A DNA stretch of 64,000 bases from Luteipulveratus mongoliensis (GCF_001190945.1 NZ_CP011112.1:868001-932000); one strand, 5' to 3'; counted from the stretch's first letter, positions 50,072 to 59,483 are shown. A program made the numbers and translations. The notes: generated from the sequence alone by a model not told the origin.

Positions 50072-51775
50072 ATGACCCGACCCAAGATCACGTACGCCGT
50101 TGCCCTGAGTGCGGCTCTCGCCGTCGCTCTCACGAGCTGCTCGAGCGACTCCGACGCAGGGGGCAAGAGCTCGACCGGCGCGGCGGCCGCGAGCCCGAAG
50201 GCAGCGAGCGCGGCCACGGACTACAACCCTCAGCCGTACGCGAACCTCAAGGACGGTGGGTCGTACACCACGGGCGGTTCGTTCAATGGTGACGACACCC
50301 AGGGCAACCGCTGGAACGTCAACGCCTCGCTGACCGGATCCCGGATCTGGGCCTGGTACAACCCCGTCGCGATCACGTTCTCGCCGGCCGGTGAGGTCCA
50401 GATCAACAAGGACTACTTCACCAGCGCCACCACCAAGAACGTCGGCACCAAGCAGCAGCTGACGATCACGATCAACCCGAAGGCCGTCTACAACGACGGC
50501 ACGCCGATCGACTGGCGCTCGATCCAGGCCACCTGGCAGGTCAACAGCGGCAAGAACAAGGATCTCCAGATCGGCGGCACCCAGGGCTTCGACCAGATCG
50601 AGTCGGTCGTCCGGGGCGCGAGTGCCAAGCAGGCGGTCGTCACGTTCAAGCAGCCGTACGCCGCGTGGCCGGGGCTCTTCACGTCGTTCATCAACCCCAA
50701 GGCCGCGACGGTCGCGAACTTCAACAACGCCTACTCCAACAAGCTGCAGCCGTCCTGGGGCGCGGGGCCGTTCACCGTGCAGAGCTACGACCCCAACAGC
50801 AAGAAGATCGTGTTCGTCCGCAACCCGAAGTGGTGGGGCCGCAAGGGCAAGCTCGACAAGCGCATCTATCTCGACTTCGCCAAGAGCTCGGCCGGGATCA
50901 ACGCCTTCAAGAACGGTCAGATCGACTACACGTCGCTGAGCACGCCGGAGGACATCAACCAGGTCAAGGGCCGGTCGGGCACCCAGCTGCGCAAGGGCGG
51001 CAGTCCGTTCGAGTACTACCTGTTCCTCAACGGCAAGTCGCCGGTGCTGTCCGACATCGTCGTACGCAAGGCCCTGCTCGGCTCCGTCAACCGCGCCGAG
51101 ATCGCCAAGATCGAGTTCAACGGCCTGGACTACTCCGAGCCGCTGCCCGGCTCGTCGGTCTACTACAGCTTCCAGAAGGGCTACGAGGACAACGTCTCCA
51201 AGGTCCTGACGTTCGATCCGGCGCAGGCCGGCAAGGATCTCGACGCGGCAGGCTGGAAGCCCGGCAAGGACGGCATCCGAGAGAAGGGCGGCAAACAGCT
51301 CGTCGTCGAGTACGCCGTGTTCGACCCGGAGCCGATCGACAAGGCCGTGGCCGGATCTTTGACGGCCGCGCTCAAGAAGGTCGGGATCAAGGTCAACCTC
51401 AAGGTGCTGCCGGGCGAGCAGTGGGCCTCGACCATCAACCAGAACAAGTTCGACCTGGTCCTGTCCGGCAACCGCTCCCTCGACCCGTACGGGGTGACCG
51501 GGCTCGGCACGTTCTACGGCAGCTCCAATGACAGCAACATCACGCGGATCGGCAACGCCGGGATCGACAAGGAGATCGCGGCCGTCAGCAAGATCTCCGA
51601 CCCGGTCGCACAGCAGAAGCAGGCCAATGCGGTCGAGCAGAAGGCACTCAAGCTCTACGGAGTGCTGCCGTTGTTCAGCGGCCCGTCGACCTACAGCGTC
51701 AAGAAGGGCCTGGCCAACGTCGGCGCGTCGATCTTCCTCAGCCCGCTGCCGGAGACAGTCGGCTGGCAGAGGTAG
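50072..51775 (+). CDS. Oligopeptide-type substrate-binding lipoprotein
   Basis: A 567-residue extracytoplasmic solute-binding protein of the SBP_bac_5 family. ATG 50072 has GAGGCACC upstream. The signal peptide ends at the lipobox LTSC, Cys23, followed by a Ser/Gly/Ala-rich linker to about residue 48. Body features: LTITINPKAVYNDGTPIDWR, VRKALLGSVNRAEIAKIEFN and VVEYAVFDPEPIDKAVAGSL. It captures the peptide, nickel, or other ligand for the importer encoded immediately upstream (11-base gap). Ligand class is not decided by sequence. Confidence 0.93.
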   Translation: MTRPKITYAVALSAALAVALTSCSSDSDAGGKSSTGAAAASPKAASAATDYNPQPYANLKDGGSYTTGGSFNGDDTQGNRWNVNASLTGSRIWAWYNPVAITFSPAGEVQINKDYFTSATTKNVGTKQQLTITINPKAVYNDGTPIDWRSIQATWQVNSGKNKDLQIGGTQGFDQIESVVRGASAKQAVVTFKQPYAAWPGLFTSFINPKAATVANFNNAYSNKLQPSWGAGPFTVQSYDPNSKKIVFVRNPKWWGRKGKLDKRIYLDFAKSSAGINAFKNGQIDYTSLSTPEDINQVKGRSGTQLRKGGSPFEYYLFLNGKSPVLSDIVVRKALLGSVNRAEIAKIEFNGLDYSEPLPGSSVYYSFQKGYEDNVSKVLTFDPAQAGKDLDAAGWKPGKDGIREKGGKQLVVEYAVFDPEPIDKAVAGSLTAALKKVGIKVNLKVLPGEQWASTINQNKFDLVLSGNRSLDPYGVTGLGTFYGSSNDSNITRIGNAGIDKEIAAVSKISDPVAQQKQANAVEQKALKLYGVLPLFSGPSTYSVKKGLANVGASIFLSPLPETVGWQR

Positions 51776-51801
51776 GCACCGACCGGCGTACAACCGAGTT
51801 T

Positions 51802-53039
51802 GGCCGATAGTGCAAGCCGCGTCGCTACCGAAATCCTTGGGTTCAGGGTGCTGTTGCAACGAGGAGTTCGTTGAGCTTCTCGGCGGGATTCTTCCACTGG
51901 TGTCGTTTGCGGGGTCGCCGGTTGAGCTCGATCGCGATCTGGTCGAGGTCGTTCTGGGTGTAGGTGCGGAAGTTGGTGCTGGTGCGGGGAAAGTACTGGC
52001 GTAGGAGCCCGTTGGTGTTCTCGTTGCTGCCGCGCTGCCAGGGTGAGTGCGGGTCGCAGAAGTAGACCTGGCAGCCGGTAGCGAGGGTGAATCGGGCGTG
52101 CTCAGCCATCTCGGCCCCTTGGTCCCAGGTCAACGACCTGGCCATGCTCACTGGCACCCTGCCCATCAGCTGGGTCAGTACGCCGATGACCTGCGCGCTG
52201 ACTCGTGAGTGCGGCAGGGCGCCGAGCATGACGTACCCGGTGGTGCGTTCGACCAGAGTCACGATCGCGCTGGAACCGCGGGCGCCGATGACCAGGTCGC
52301 CTTCCCAGTGTCCTGGCACGGCCCGGTCGGCCGCCTCCGCAGGACGGGTCGAGATGTGCAAGCCCTCGATCCACGGTTTGCGGGACCGGGCCGCCGCGGC
52401 CGTGGCGCGGGAGCGTGGTTTACGCGTGGCTCGCCCTGAGCGCAGCGCGAGCTGCCGGCCGACCTCGGCGCGGAGGCTGCCGCGGCCCTGGATGTAGATG
52501 GCCTGGTAGATCGTCTCGTGTGACACCCACATCTCCGGCTGATTCGGGTACTGCGTACGCAGCCAGTGTGCGACCTGCTGCGGGGACCACCGTTCCCGCA
52601 GCAGGTCCGCGACGGTGTGCCACAGCAGCGGCAGCGGCCCACCCCACGACGGGCGCAGCTTCCCACCATGGCACCGGCGCGCCCGGACCCGGTACTGCCG
52701 CTGAGCCTGCCGGTGCTCATACACCCACCGATAGCACCCGCCCCGCCGGCCGGAACCGGCCGCGTGCCGCCCCGAGGGCGACCGCGCCCCAGACCCACCC
52801 ATACGCGCACCCCGGTAGGAATGATTACGACGCACCTCTCGCCACACCGTGCTCCGATCCCGACCAAGCACCGCAGCGATCTGTGGAAACGTCAGGTCCT
52901 GACCGAACAGCACCTCGATCTGAGCACGCTCCGCGAGCGACAACCGCTTTCCAGGCATGAGCACATCCTTCGCCGTGCTCGTTGCAACAGCCCCTTGAAA
53001 CCGCCAACTCGGGAAGCGACGCGGCTTGCACTATCGGCC
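51802..53039 (-). mobile_element. IS30-family insertion sequence, intact
   Basis: Perfect 25-bp terminal inverted repeats at 51802-51826 and 53015-53039 (outer end GGCCGATAGTGCAAGCCGCG) bound a 1,238-bp element holding one transposase gene on the minus strand. A further 14-bp inverted pair lies inside (51850-51863 and 52978-52991, GCTGTTGCAACGAG). IS30 elements make 2-3 bp target duplications; GAG occurs at 51795-51797 and 53040-53042, but three bases (TTT) intervene on the left, so the duplication is uncertain. Insertion lies in the gap between the oligopeptide-binding gene and the convergent sugar operon end, apparently harming neither. Confidence 0.92.
51843..52958 (-). CDS. IS30-family transposase
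   Basis: 371 residues from ATG 52958 (GAAGGAT upstream; GTG 52964 is also in frame). The N-terminal helix-turn-helix LSLAERAQIEVLFGQDLTFP and IAAVLGRDRSTVWREVRRNH binds the terminal repeats. The DDE catalytic triad is present: Asp in GHWEGDLVIGARGSSAIVTL, Asp in RSLTWDQGAEMAEHARFTLA, and Glu in GSNENTNGLLRQYFPRTSTN. The frame is uninterrupted, so the element may still be active. Confidence 0.95.
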   Translation of the reverse strand: MPGKRLSLAERAQIEVLFGQDLTFPQIAAVLGRDRSTVWREVRRNHSYRGARMGGSGARSPSGRHAAGSGRRGGCYRWVYEHRQAQRQYRVRARRCHGGKLRPSWGGPLPLLWHTVADLLRERWSPQQVAHWLRTQYPNQPEMWVSHETIYQAIYIQGRGSLRAEVGRQLALRSGRATRKPRSRATAAAARSRKPWIEGLHISTRPAEAADRAVPGHWEGDLVIGARGSSAIVTLVERTTGYVMLGALPHSRVSAQVIGVLTQLMGRVPVSMARSLTWDQGAEMAEHARFTLATGCQVYFCDPHSPWQRGSNENTNGLLRQYFPRTSTNFRTYTQNDLDQIAIELNRRPRKRHQWKNPAEKLNELLVATAP

Positions 53040-53047
53040 GAGAAGGG

Positions 53048-54049
53048 TCAGTCCTGGGTGAAGGCGGCGTCGAACGATGAGGTGGGCGGCTGCAGGTCGA
53101 ACCGGCGCAGGAACTCCAGCGCCTCGGGCGCGCCCTGCAGCCGGTCCATCCCCGCGTCCTCCCACTCGACCGAGATCGGCCCGCCGTAGCCGATCGCGGT
53201 GAGCGCCCGGAAGCAGTCCTCCCACGGCACGTCGCCGCGGCCGGTCGACACGAAGTCCCAGCCGCGGCGCGGGTCACCCCACGGGAGGTGAGAGGACAGC
53301 GCGCCGTTACGCCCACCGCCCAACCGCATCCGGGTGTCCTTGCAGTCGACGTGATAGATCCGGTCGGCGAAGTCGGTGATGAACGCGACGGGGTCGATCG
53401 CCTGCCACATCATGTGGCTCGGGTCCCAGTTCAGCCCGAACGCCTCGCGGTGCCCGATCGCCTCCAGCGTGCGGACCGTCGACCAGTAGTCGTACGCGAT
53501 CTCGGACGGGTGCACCTCGTGGGCGAACCGCACGCCGCACTCGTCGAACACGTCCAGGATCGGGTTCCAGCGGTCGGCGAAGTCCTGGTAGCCCGCCTCG
53601 ATACGCGCGGCCGGCACGGGCGGGAACATCGCGACGTACTGCCAGATCGATGAGCCGGTGAAGCCGACGACCGTGTCCACACCGAGACGCTGAGCGAGTC
53701 GCGCGGTGTGCTGCAGCTCCTCGGCCGCACGACGGCGTACGCCCTCGGGATCGCCGTCGCCCCAGACCTTTTCGCCGACGATGGCTTGGTGGCGCTCGTC
53801 GATCGGGTCGTCGCAGACCGCCTGCCCCTTGAGGTGGTTGGAGATCGCCCAGACCTTCAGCCCGTGTCGGCGCAGGATGTCCAGCCGACCCTCGACGTAG
53901 GCGTCGTCGTCCCAGCGCCACGCATCGAGATGCTCCCCGGAGACGGCGATCTCGAGTCCGTCGTAGCCCCACTTCGCGGCGTACGACGCGACCTCCTCGA
54001 GCGTGAGATCGGCCCACTGACCGGTGAAGAGGGTGAAGTTCCGGCCCAT
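53048..54049 (-). CDS. Sugar phosphate isomerase/epimerase (TIM barrel), operon gene 7
   Basis: 333 residues of the xylose-isomerase-like/AP-endonuclease-2 superfamily, in the group that accompanies Gfo/Idh dehydrogenases in sugar and inositol catabolism. ATG 54049 overlaps the dehydrogenase stop by one base (TGATG). Barrel residues expected to bind metal: E in YDGLEIAVSGEH, ARFAHEVHPSEIAYDY, LNWDPSHMMWQ and VDCKDTRM. It probably interconverts keto-sugar or inosose intermediates; the exact reaction is not determined. It is the last gene before the IS30 element. Confidence 0.9.
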   Translation of the reverse strand: MGRNFTLFTGQWADLTLEEVASYAAKWGYDGLEIAVSGEHLDAWRWDDDAYVEGRLDILRRHGLKVWAISNHLKGQAVCDDPIDERHQAIVGEKVWGDGDPEGVRRRAAEELQHTARLAQRLGVDTVVGFTGSSIWQYVAMFPPVPAARIEAGYQDFADRWNPILDVFDECGVRFAHEVHPSEIAYDYWSTVRTLEAIGHREAFGLNWDPSHMMWQAIDPVAFITDFADRIYHVDCKDTRMRLGGGRNGALSSHLPWGDPRRGWDFVSTGRGDVPWEDCFRALTAIGYGGPISVEWEDAGMDRLQGAPEALEFLRRFDLQPPTSSFDAAFTQD

Positions 54050-55218
54050 CAGCTGCTCCTTCGGGTCAACGCCTCGACAGGTGGGGCGTCGAGCGCGACC
54101 CGTGCCCCGCCCTGCGCATCGCTGTCCATGATCGCGGTCAGCACCCGCTGCACGGCCAGACCGTCCTCGAATGACGGCGTCGGCTCCGACCCTGCACCGA
54201 TCGCGCGCAGGAAGTCGGAGGCCTGTGAGACGAACGTGTGGTCCCATCCGAGGATGTGCCCCGGCGGCCACCACGCCTGCAAATAGGGATGATTGGGCTC
54301 GGTCACCAGCACCCGGGTGGCCCCGGAGCCGGTGTCGACGTACAGCTCGTTGAGTGACTCCAGGTCGAACCGCAGCGATCCTTCGGAGCCGAACACCTCG
54401 ACGAGCAGGGCGTTCTTGCGGCCGGTCGCCATCCGCGTCACCTCCAGGCTCGCGACGGCACCCGAGGCTGTGTGCAGCGTCGCCCAGGCCGCGTCATCGA
54501 CGGTGACCGGCTCTGGCCCGTCGGGCCCGGGCCGCGCCGGCACGAACGTCCGCAGCGTTCCAGACACCGACTGCACCGGCTCGTTCAGCAGGAACTGCAG
54601 CAGGTCGACGGCGTGCGACGCGAGGTCGCCGAGGGCTCCGGACCCGGCCTCCTCGCGCCGCAGCCGCCAGGTCATCTCGGCTGACGCGTCGGACAGCCAG
54701 TCCTGCAGGTACGCGACGCGCACCTGGCGTACGTCGCCAATTCGCCCGTCCTGCACCATCTTTCGGGCGAGAACGAGCGCGGGAACGCGTCGGTAGTTGA
54801 AGCCCACCGTCGACTGCACGCCCTGACGGCGCGCGACAACGGCCGCCTCGACCATGCGCTCGCCCTCGTCGATCGAGTTGGCCAGGGGCTTCTCGACGAT
54901 GACGTGCTTGCCGGCCTCCAGTGCAGCGACCGCGATCTCGGCGTGCGTGTGGCCGGGAGTGCAGATGTCGACGATCTGTACGTCGTCGCGCGCCAGCACT
55001 GCGCGCCAGTCGGTCTCCACGTCGGGCCACCCGAGCTGCGTGGCAACGGGACCGACCTGAGAGAGGTCGCGTCCCACCAGCACCCGCGGCTCGACCGCTG
55101 GCACGTCCGGATAGTGCGCCGTCACATTGCGCCAGGCGTGCGAGTGGGCCCGGCCCATGAAGGAGTAGCCAATGACAGCGACACCGAGCGGATTATGTTG
55201 CTTACCAAGTGAATTCAT
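54049..55218 (-). CDS. Gfo/Idh/MocA-family dehydrogenase, operon gene 6
   Basis: 389 residues, NAD(P)-dependent sugar or polyol dehydrogenase. The Rossmann fold opens with VAVIGYSFMGRAHSHAWRNV near 13-32; the signature EKPLAN (catalytic Lys) is at about 109-114 in GKHVIVEKPLANSIDEGERM, and the C-terminal domain includes GDLASHAVDLLQFLL (active-site Asp/His). ATG 55218 overlaps the preceding stop by four bases (ATGA). It likely oxidises the imported sugar or inositol derivative. Final substrate unknown. Confidence 0.92.
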   Translation of the reverse strand: MNSLGKQHNPLGVAVIGYSFMGRAHSHAWRNVTAHYPDVPAVEPRVLVGRDLSQVGPVATQLGWPDVETDWRAVLARDDVQIVDICTPGHTHAEIAVAALEAGKHVIVEKPLANSIDEGERMVEAAVVARRQGVQSTVGFNYRRVPALVLARKMVQDGRIGDVRQVRVAYLQDWLSDASAEMTWRLRREEAGSGALGDLASHAVDLLQFLLNEPVQSVSGTLRTFVPARPGPDGPEPVTVDDAAWATLHTASGAVASLEVTRMATGRKNALLVEVFGSEGSLRFDLESLNELYVDTGSGATRVLVTEPNHPYLQAWWPPGHILGWDHTFVSQASDFLRAIGAGSEPTPSFEDGLAVQRVLTAIMDSDAQGGARVALDAPPVEALTRRSS

Positions 55219-56108
55219 CGCGCCGCCTCCGTGTCGAGCGACCGGAGGAACACGAGTCCGTCACGAGCCAGGTCGTCCTGGGTCGCGGCGAGCGGCCGCC
55301 AGATCGAGGCAGCGACTGCGATGGTCGCGTTGTCGGCGGTGAAGCTCTCGATCACCAGCGGACCGTCGTAACCGACCTCGTCCAACGCCGACACGATGCC
55401 GTCCCAGTCGGTCTGGTCGCCGCCCGGCGCGCCACGGTCGTTGCCGCACACCTGCAGGTGCACCAGGTGCTGTCCGGCCAAGCGGATCGCGTCCGCGGAC
55501 GAGCGCTCCTCGATGTTGAGGTGGTAGGTGTCCAGCGCCAGCCCAACCGGTCCGAGCAGGTCGCCGAGCCCGGTCATGGCCTGATCGACGGTGTTGACCA
55601 GCGACGTCTCGTAGCGGTTCAACGGCTCGATCCCGAGCTGTACGCCTGCTGCTGCGGCGTGCTCGACGACCGGCCCCAGACCTTCGCGCCAGCGGGCGTA
55701 CGCCACCTCGCGCTCCGTCGGCGTCATCCGCCACACCCGCCCGGTCGTCGCGTAGAACGGCCCGCACACCGTGCGCGCACCGATACCGGCGGCGAGATCG
55801 ATACAGGCGCGCAGGTAGTCCTGAGTTGCCGCGACGTCCGCGTCGCCCGCGACCAGATCCCGCCCTGGACCCATCGCACCGACGACGGTCGCACCGAGCC
55901 CGGTCGCCTCCAGGAGCGGACCGACGACCTCGGGCGTGAGGTCACCGGCCTGCTCCAACGGCAGCTCCACGACGTCGTACCCGAGCGCTGCGACCTTGCC
56001 GAACAGGTCGGGCGCGTCAGCATCGGTCAGCGGCGACGTCCAGACCCACGTGTTGATGCCGAGCGGCCGCGCGTCATGTGCCGGCCGCACGTCATGTGCC
56101 GGCCTCAC
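55215..56108 (-). CDS. Sugar phosphate isomerase/epimerase (TIM barrel), operon gene 5
   Basis: 297 residues with GTG 56108 overlapping the binding-protein stop (GTGA). The family body begins at LGINTWVWTSPLTDADAPDL; metal-binding blocks are VVELPLEQAGD, GIEPLNRYETSLVNTVDQAM, LALDTYHLNIEE, HLVHLQVCGNDRGAPG and VIESF near the end, as in tagatose/psicose-3-epimerase-like proteins. The first 12 codons are two tandem copies of VRPAHD, created by an 18-base DNA repeat, so two internal GTG codons are alternative starts. An epimerase or isomerase role on a free ketose is the closest guess. Confidence 0.88.
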   Translation of the reverse strand: MRPAHDVRPAHDARPLGINTWVWTSPLTDADAPDLFGKVAALGYDVVELPLEQAGDLTPEVVGPLLEATGLGATVVGAMGPGRDLVAGDADVAATQDYLRACIDLAAGIGARTVCGPFYATTGRVWRMTPTEREVAYARWREGLGPVVEHAAAAGVQLGIEPLNRYETSLVNTVDQAMTGLGDLLGPVGLALDTYHLNIEERSSADAIRLAGQHLVHLQVCGNDRGAPGGDQTDWDGIVSALDEVGYDGPLVIESFTADNATIAVAASIWRPLAATQDDLARDGLVFLRSLDTEAAR

Positions 56109-57349
56109 GGCATGACGCGCTTCTGCCACACCGTCGGGTAGCCGGGAAGGTCCTCGCCGCCGTACTTGGCGTAGTGGCCATCGGGCATGCCCTGGTTGGC
56201 CTTGAGGTACGTCGCGCGCTCCGCCTTGGTGATCGGCGTCTGCGGCAGGACCCACTCCTTGGGTACCTGCTGGCCGGCGAAGATCTTCTGTAGGGCGAGC
56301 AACGGCGTACGCCACTGGAAGTTGGAGTAGACCGGCGCGAGGCCGTTGAGGCCGGTCTTGTCCCACTTGCGCAGGAAGCTCATCTCGTCCTCGCCGGTCA
56401 TGACCGGGTAGCCCTTGCCGGCATCCTCGAACGCCTCAACGGCCGCGACCGCACCGTCACCCGCGTCCATCCACACGCCCTGCACATCGCCCTTGGCGAG
56501 CTCGTCGGAGACGATCTTCTTGATCTCGGCCGGGTCACCCTTGGTGAAGTGGTCGGTGGCCTTGATGCCCTTGGCCGCGAAGATCCGCTTGGCTGCCGCC
56601 CAACGGTGCTCCAGCACGTCGACGCCAGGCAGGATGCGCAGCGCGACGACCTTGTCGCCACTCTTGAGGTTGCTGGTGAGGAAGGTCGCGGTGTCGATGC
56701 CCCAGGCGTAGCCACCGACCGGGTGGATGAACGTCGTGGCGCACGTGGTGTTGACGCCGCGGTCGAAGACGACGACGGGTTTCTTTGTGGCACAAGCCCT
56801 TTCGACGGCCGGCGTCAGCGCCGCGGTCGAGCTCGGCGAGATGACGAATGCGTCGCAGCGACCCTCCTTGATGAAGTAGTCGATGTCGGAGATCTGCGCG
56901 TTGTCGTCGTCCTTGGCGTCGCGCGTCTCCATCGACGACAGCACGCCCGCGGTCTTCAGCGCGGCGAGCTGCTGGTTCATCGTGATCCAGCCGGTCTGTC
57001 GCCAGGGGTTGCTGATCGAGGCGTTGGAGAAGCAGACCTTCTTGGCACCGGTCGTCTTGTACGCCGTCGTGTCCGTCATCGGGCCGGGCAGATACTGCAG
57101 GTACGGCTTGGTCGCGTCACCGCTGAACTTCGCCGTGCGCTGGGTGTTCTCCTTGTCGTAGGTCGCCTGGCCGAACCACTTGTCGCCGGCGGTCTTGGAG
57201 GGGCTCGGAGCGGCGCTGTCGGCAGCGGGAGACTGAGCACCGGGTGCCGAGGTGCCGGCGTCCTCGGACCCGTCGGTCGAGCAGCCGGCCACGGTCAGCA
57301 GCATCGCCCCCGCCGCAGCCAGGGCAGCCTTTGGCATCGTTGTCCTCAT
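56105..57349 (-). CDS. Sugar-type ABC transporter substrate-binding lipoprotein, operon gene 4
   Basis: 414 residues of the periplasmic-binding-protein-like sugar class (type I fold). ATG 57349 overlaps the permease stop (ATGA); ATG 57337 is an alternative. Lipobox TVAGC puts the lipidated Cys at 23, followed by a Ser/Ala/Pro linker. Segments CDAFVISPSSTAALTPAVER, KKPVVVFDRGVNTTCATTFI and DVQGVWMDAGDGAVAAVEAF are typical of the ribose/xylose-binding family. It feeds the two permeases encoded upstream. Confidence 0.91.
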   Translation of the reverse strand: MRTTMPKAALAAAGAMLLTVAGCSTDGSEDAGTSAPGAQSPAADSAAPSPSKTAGDKWFGQATYDKENTQRTAKFSGDATKPYLQYLPGPMTDTTAYKTTGAKKVCFSNASISNPWRQTGWITMNQQLAALKTAGVLSSMETRDAKDDDNAQISDIDYFIKEGRCDAFVISPSSTAALTPAVERACATKKPVVVFDRGVNTTCATTFIHPVGGYAWGIDTATFLTSNLKSGDKVVALRILPGVDVLEHRWAAAKRIFAAKGIKATDHFTKGDPAEIKKIVSDELAKGDVQGVWMDAGDGAVAAVEAFEDAGKGYPVMTGEDEMSFLRKWDKTGLNGLAPVYSNFQWRTPLLALQKIFAGQQVPKEWVLPQTPITKAERATYLKANQGMPDGHYAKYGGEDLPGYPTVWQKRVMP

Positions 57350-58488
57350 CGGTCTTCTCCTGTGGTCGAGCCCGGGGTGGGCGAGGTGGTGTGGTCCGCG
57401 GCCTCCGGCCGGGACTGCAGAGTGGTGGGTGCCGTACGACGGGAGCGGGTCAGTCGGTCGCGCAGACCGCCCTGCCACGCCCGGCCGGACAGCGCGACGG
57501 CGACGATGATGATGAGTCCCTGCACGGTGTCCCGCCAGGTCGACTCGACGCCGCGGAAGTTGAGCAGCGTGAAGAGCAGCTCGAGCGCGAAAGCGCCCGC
57601 CGCCGCGGACAGCACCCAGCCGCGACCACCGCCGAGGACGACTCCGCCGAGCACGACGGCGGTGATGGCGGTGAACTCGTAGCCGCGGCCGACGGAGGGG
57701 TGCACGCCGGCGTACCCGACGAGGATGATCCCGGCGATGGTGGCCGACAACGAGGACAGGACGAAGGCTCGAGTCTTCAACAACCACAACGTTGTTCCGG
57801 CGAGGCGCGCTGCTTCAGGGTTGTCACCCGAAGCGACGAGGGTGCGGCCGAACGGTCGACGCATCAGCCACGCGGCCCCGACGCACACGACCGCCAGGAT
57901 GATCGCCGGGTAGGGCAGCAGGTCGATGATCGGTACGCCGTCGAGGCCACCCCGGCCGATCTCACGGAACGAGTCGGCCGGGTTGCCGGTCGCCGCGCCA
58001 CCGGTCAGGTAGAAGACGAGTCCCGACAGCGCGAGCATCGTGCCCAGCGTGACGATGAAGCTCGGCACGCGCAGCAGTGTGGTGGCCAGCCCGTTGACGA
58101 CACCGATCGCTATGCCCACCAGCACCATCAGGGCCATGACCGGCAGGATCTTGTCCTCGTCCTGGCCGATGAGGTTGCCGGCCATCACGACCTGCGTGGT
58201 GACGACCGCGCCCATCGACAGGTCGAACTCGCCCGAGACGATCACGAAGTACTGACCGATCGCCGCGATCGCGATGGGCGCCGTACGACCGACGAACCTG
58301 ATCAGCTGCGGCGGCTCACCGAAGCTGGGTGTCGAGGCGATCACCAGCACGAGCAGGACGATCACCAGAACGAACACACCGCCGCCAGGTGTCGCCGCGG
58401 CGCGCGCGGCACGACCGGCGAATGAGCCTCGCTCCAAAGTGAGTTCGGCTTTGGGCGCCTTGGGCACCTGGGTCGTCGACGCGGTCAC
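57346..58488 (-). CDS. Ribose/sugar-type ABC permease 2, operon gene 3
   Basis: 380 residues, RbsC/XylH-like permease with about 8-10 membrane segments. GTG 58488 overlaps the previous stop (GTGA). Landmark sequences are PIAIAAIGQYFVIVSGEFDL (conserved G-E-F/I-D-L), VPSFIVTLGTMLALSGLVFY and AVVLGGVVLGGGRGWV. The C-terminus is a Thr/Ser/Pro-rich tail. It pairs with the permease encoded upstream in a heteromeric channel. Confidence 0.92.
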   Translation of the reverse strand: MTASTTQVPKAPKAELTLERGSFAGRAARAAATPGGGVFVLVIVLLVLVIASTPSFGEPPQLIRFVGRTAPIAIAAIGQYFVIVSGEFDLSMGAVVTTQVVMAGNLIGQDEDKILPVMALMVLVGIAIGVVNGLATTLLRVPSFIVTLGTMLALSGLVFYLTGGAATGNPADSFREIGRGGLDGVPIIDLLPYPAIILAVVCVGAAWLMRRPFGRTLVASGDNPEAARLAGTTLWLLKTRAFVLSSLSATIAGIILVGYAGVHPSVGRGYEFTAITAVVLGGVVLGGGRGWVLSAAAGAFALELLFTLLNFRGVESTWRDTVQGLIIIVAVALSGRAWQGGLRDRLTRSRRTAPTTLQSRPEAADHTTSPTPGSTTGEDR

Positions 58489-59483
58489 GAGGTCTCCTCG
58501 ATCGACTTCAGCAGGGTGGGTCGTTCGAACCGCGCCGGGCGACGGTCGATGTCGCGGCGGGCGTAGACCGCGACAGCCGCGACGATCACGACGCCGCGGA
58601 CGACGTCTTTGAGGAACGGGTTGACCTCGAGCACGCCCATCACGTTGTCCATGACCGCGAAGATCGCGACGCCCGCGAGCGTGCCGGTGATGGTGCCCTT
58701 GCCGCCGGCGAGGACCGCACCGCCGAGCACGACGGCCGCGATCGACATCAGCGCGTAGTTGCCCTGCGTGCCGATGGTCGGGCTGCCGACGCTCAGCCGC
58801 GACAGCAGGAGCAGCCCGGCGACACCTGACAGCACCGCGCACAGCACGTGCGCGACGACGACGGGGAGCCAGGTCCGCAAACCCGACAGGCGAGCGACGT
58901 CCCGGTTGCCGCCGGTGGCGTACAGGTGATGACCCAGACGCGTCTGCCGCAGCAGCACGATCGCCAGCACCGCGCAGCCGAGCATGATCAGCGCCGAGAT
59001 CGGGACGGGCCCGATCTGGGTGGCGCCGACGAGACGGAAGTCGCGGGGTGCAGAGCCGCTGCTGCCTTGGTAGTTGGAGGCGAGGTAGCCGCTGATCAGC
59101 AGCCCCATGCCGAGCGTCGCGATGAAGCCGTGCACGTCGAGGAAGGTCACGACCAGACCGTTGACCAGCCCGATCGCGGCGGCGACCCCGAGCGCGGCGA
59201 GCACGCCGGGAACGATGTCGGCGTCCTGGCCGGCCATCACACCGCCGGCGACGAGGCTGCAGAGCGAGACGACGTACGGCACGGAGAGATCGAGGCTGCC
59301 CGCGAGGATCACGAGCGTCTGCCCGACCGCGATGAACCCGAGCACGGACATCCCGGTCAGGATCGAGGACGTGTTGCCCGAGCTGAAGAAGTTGCGGCCC
59401 TGAGTGGCCGTCAGCACCGAGCCGACGACGATCGCGAGTGCGAGGACGCCGAAGACCAGACCGGTCGAGGTGAGCCGCTTCAT
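58485..59483 (-). CDS. Ribose/sugar-type ABC permease 1, operon gene 2
   Basis: 332 residues, RbsC-like. ATG 59483 overlaps the ATPase stop by four bases. Features: FIAVGQTLVILAGSLDLSVP (G-S-L-D-L-S motif), VHGFIATLGMGLLISGYLAS and IAAVVLGGAVLAGGKGTITG, all expected for this permease family. The membrane partner is the next gene. Confidence 0.93.
   Translation of the reverse strand: MKRLTSTGLVFGVLALAIVVGSVLTATQGRNFFSSGNTSSILTGMSVLGFIAVGQTLVILAGSLDLSVPYVVSLCSLVAGGVMAGQDADIVPGVLAALGVAAAIGLVNGLVVTFLDVHGFIATLGMGLLISGYLASNYQGSSGSAPRDFRLVGATQIGPVPISALIMLGCAVLAIVLLRQTRLGHHLYATGGNRDVARLSGLRTWLPVVVAHVLCAVLSGVAGLLLLSRLSVGSPTIGTQGNYALMSIAAVVLGGAVLAGGKGTITGTLAGVAIFAVMDNVMGVLEVNPFLKDVVRGVVIVAAVAVYARRDIDRRPARFERPTLLKSIEETS

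Noticed and set aside
49964-51859. Long minus-strand frame opposite the oligopeptide-binding lipoprotein
   Set aside because: The plus strand shows a lipobox and full binding-protein sequence; the opposite frame has no features.
51795-53042. Definite GAG target-site duplication of the IS30 element
   Set aside because: Three extra bases separate GAG from the left terminal repeat, while none do on the right, so the match may be chance.
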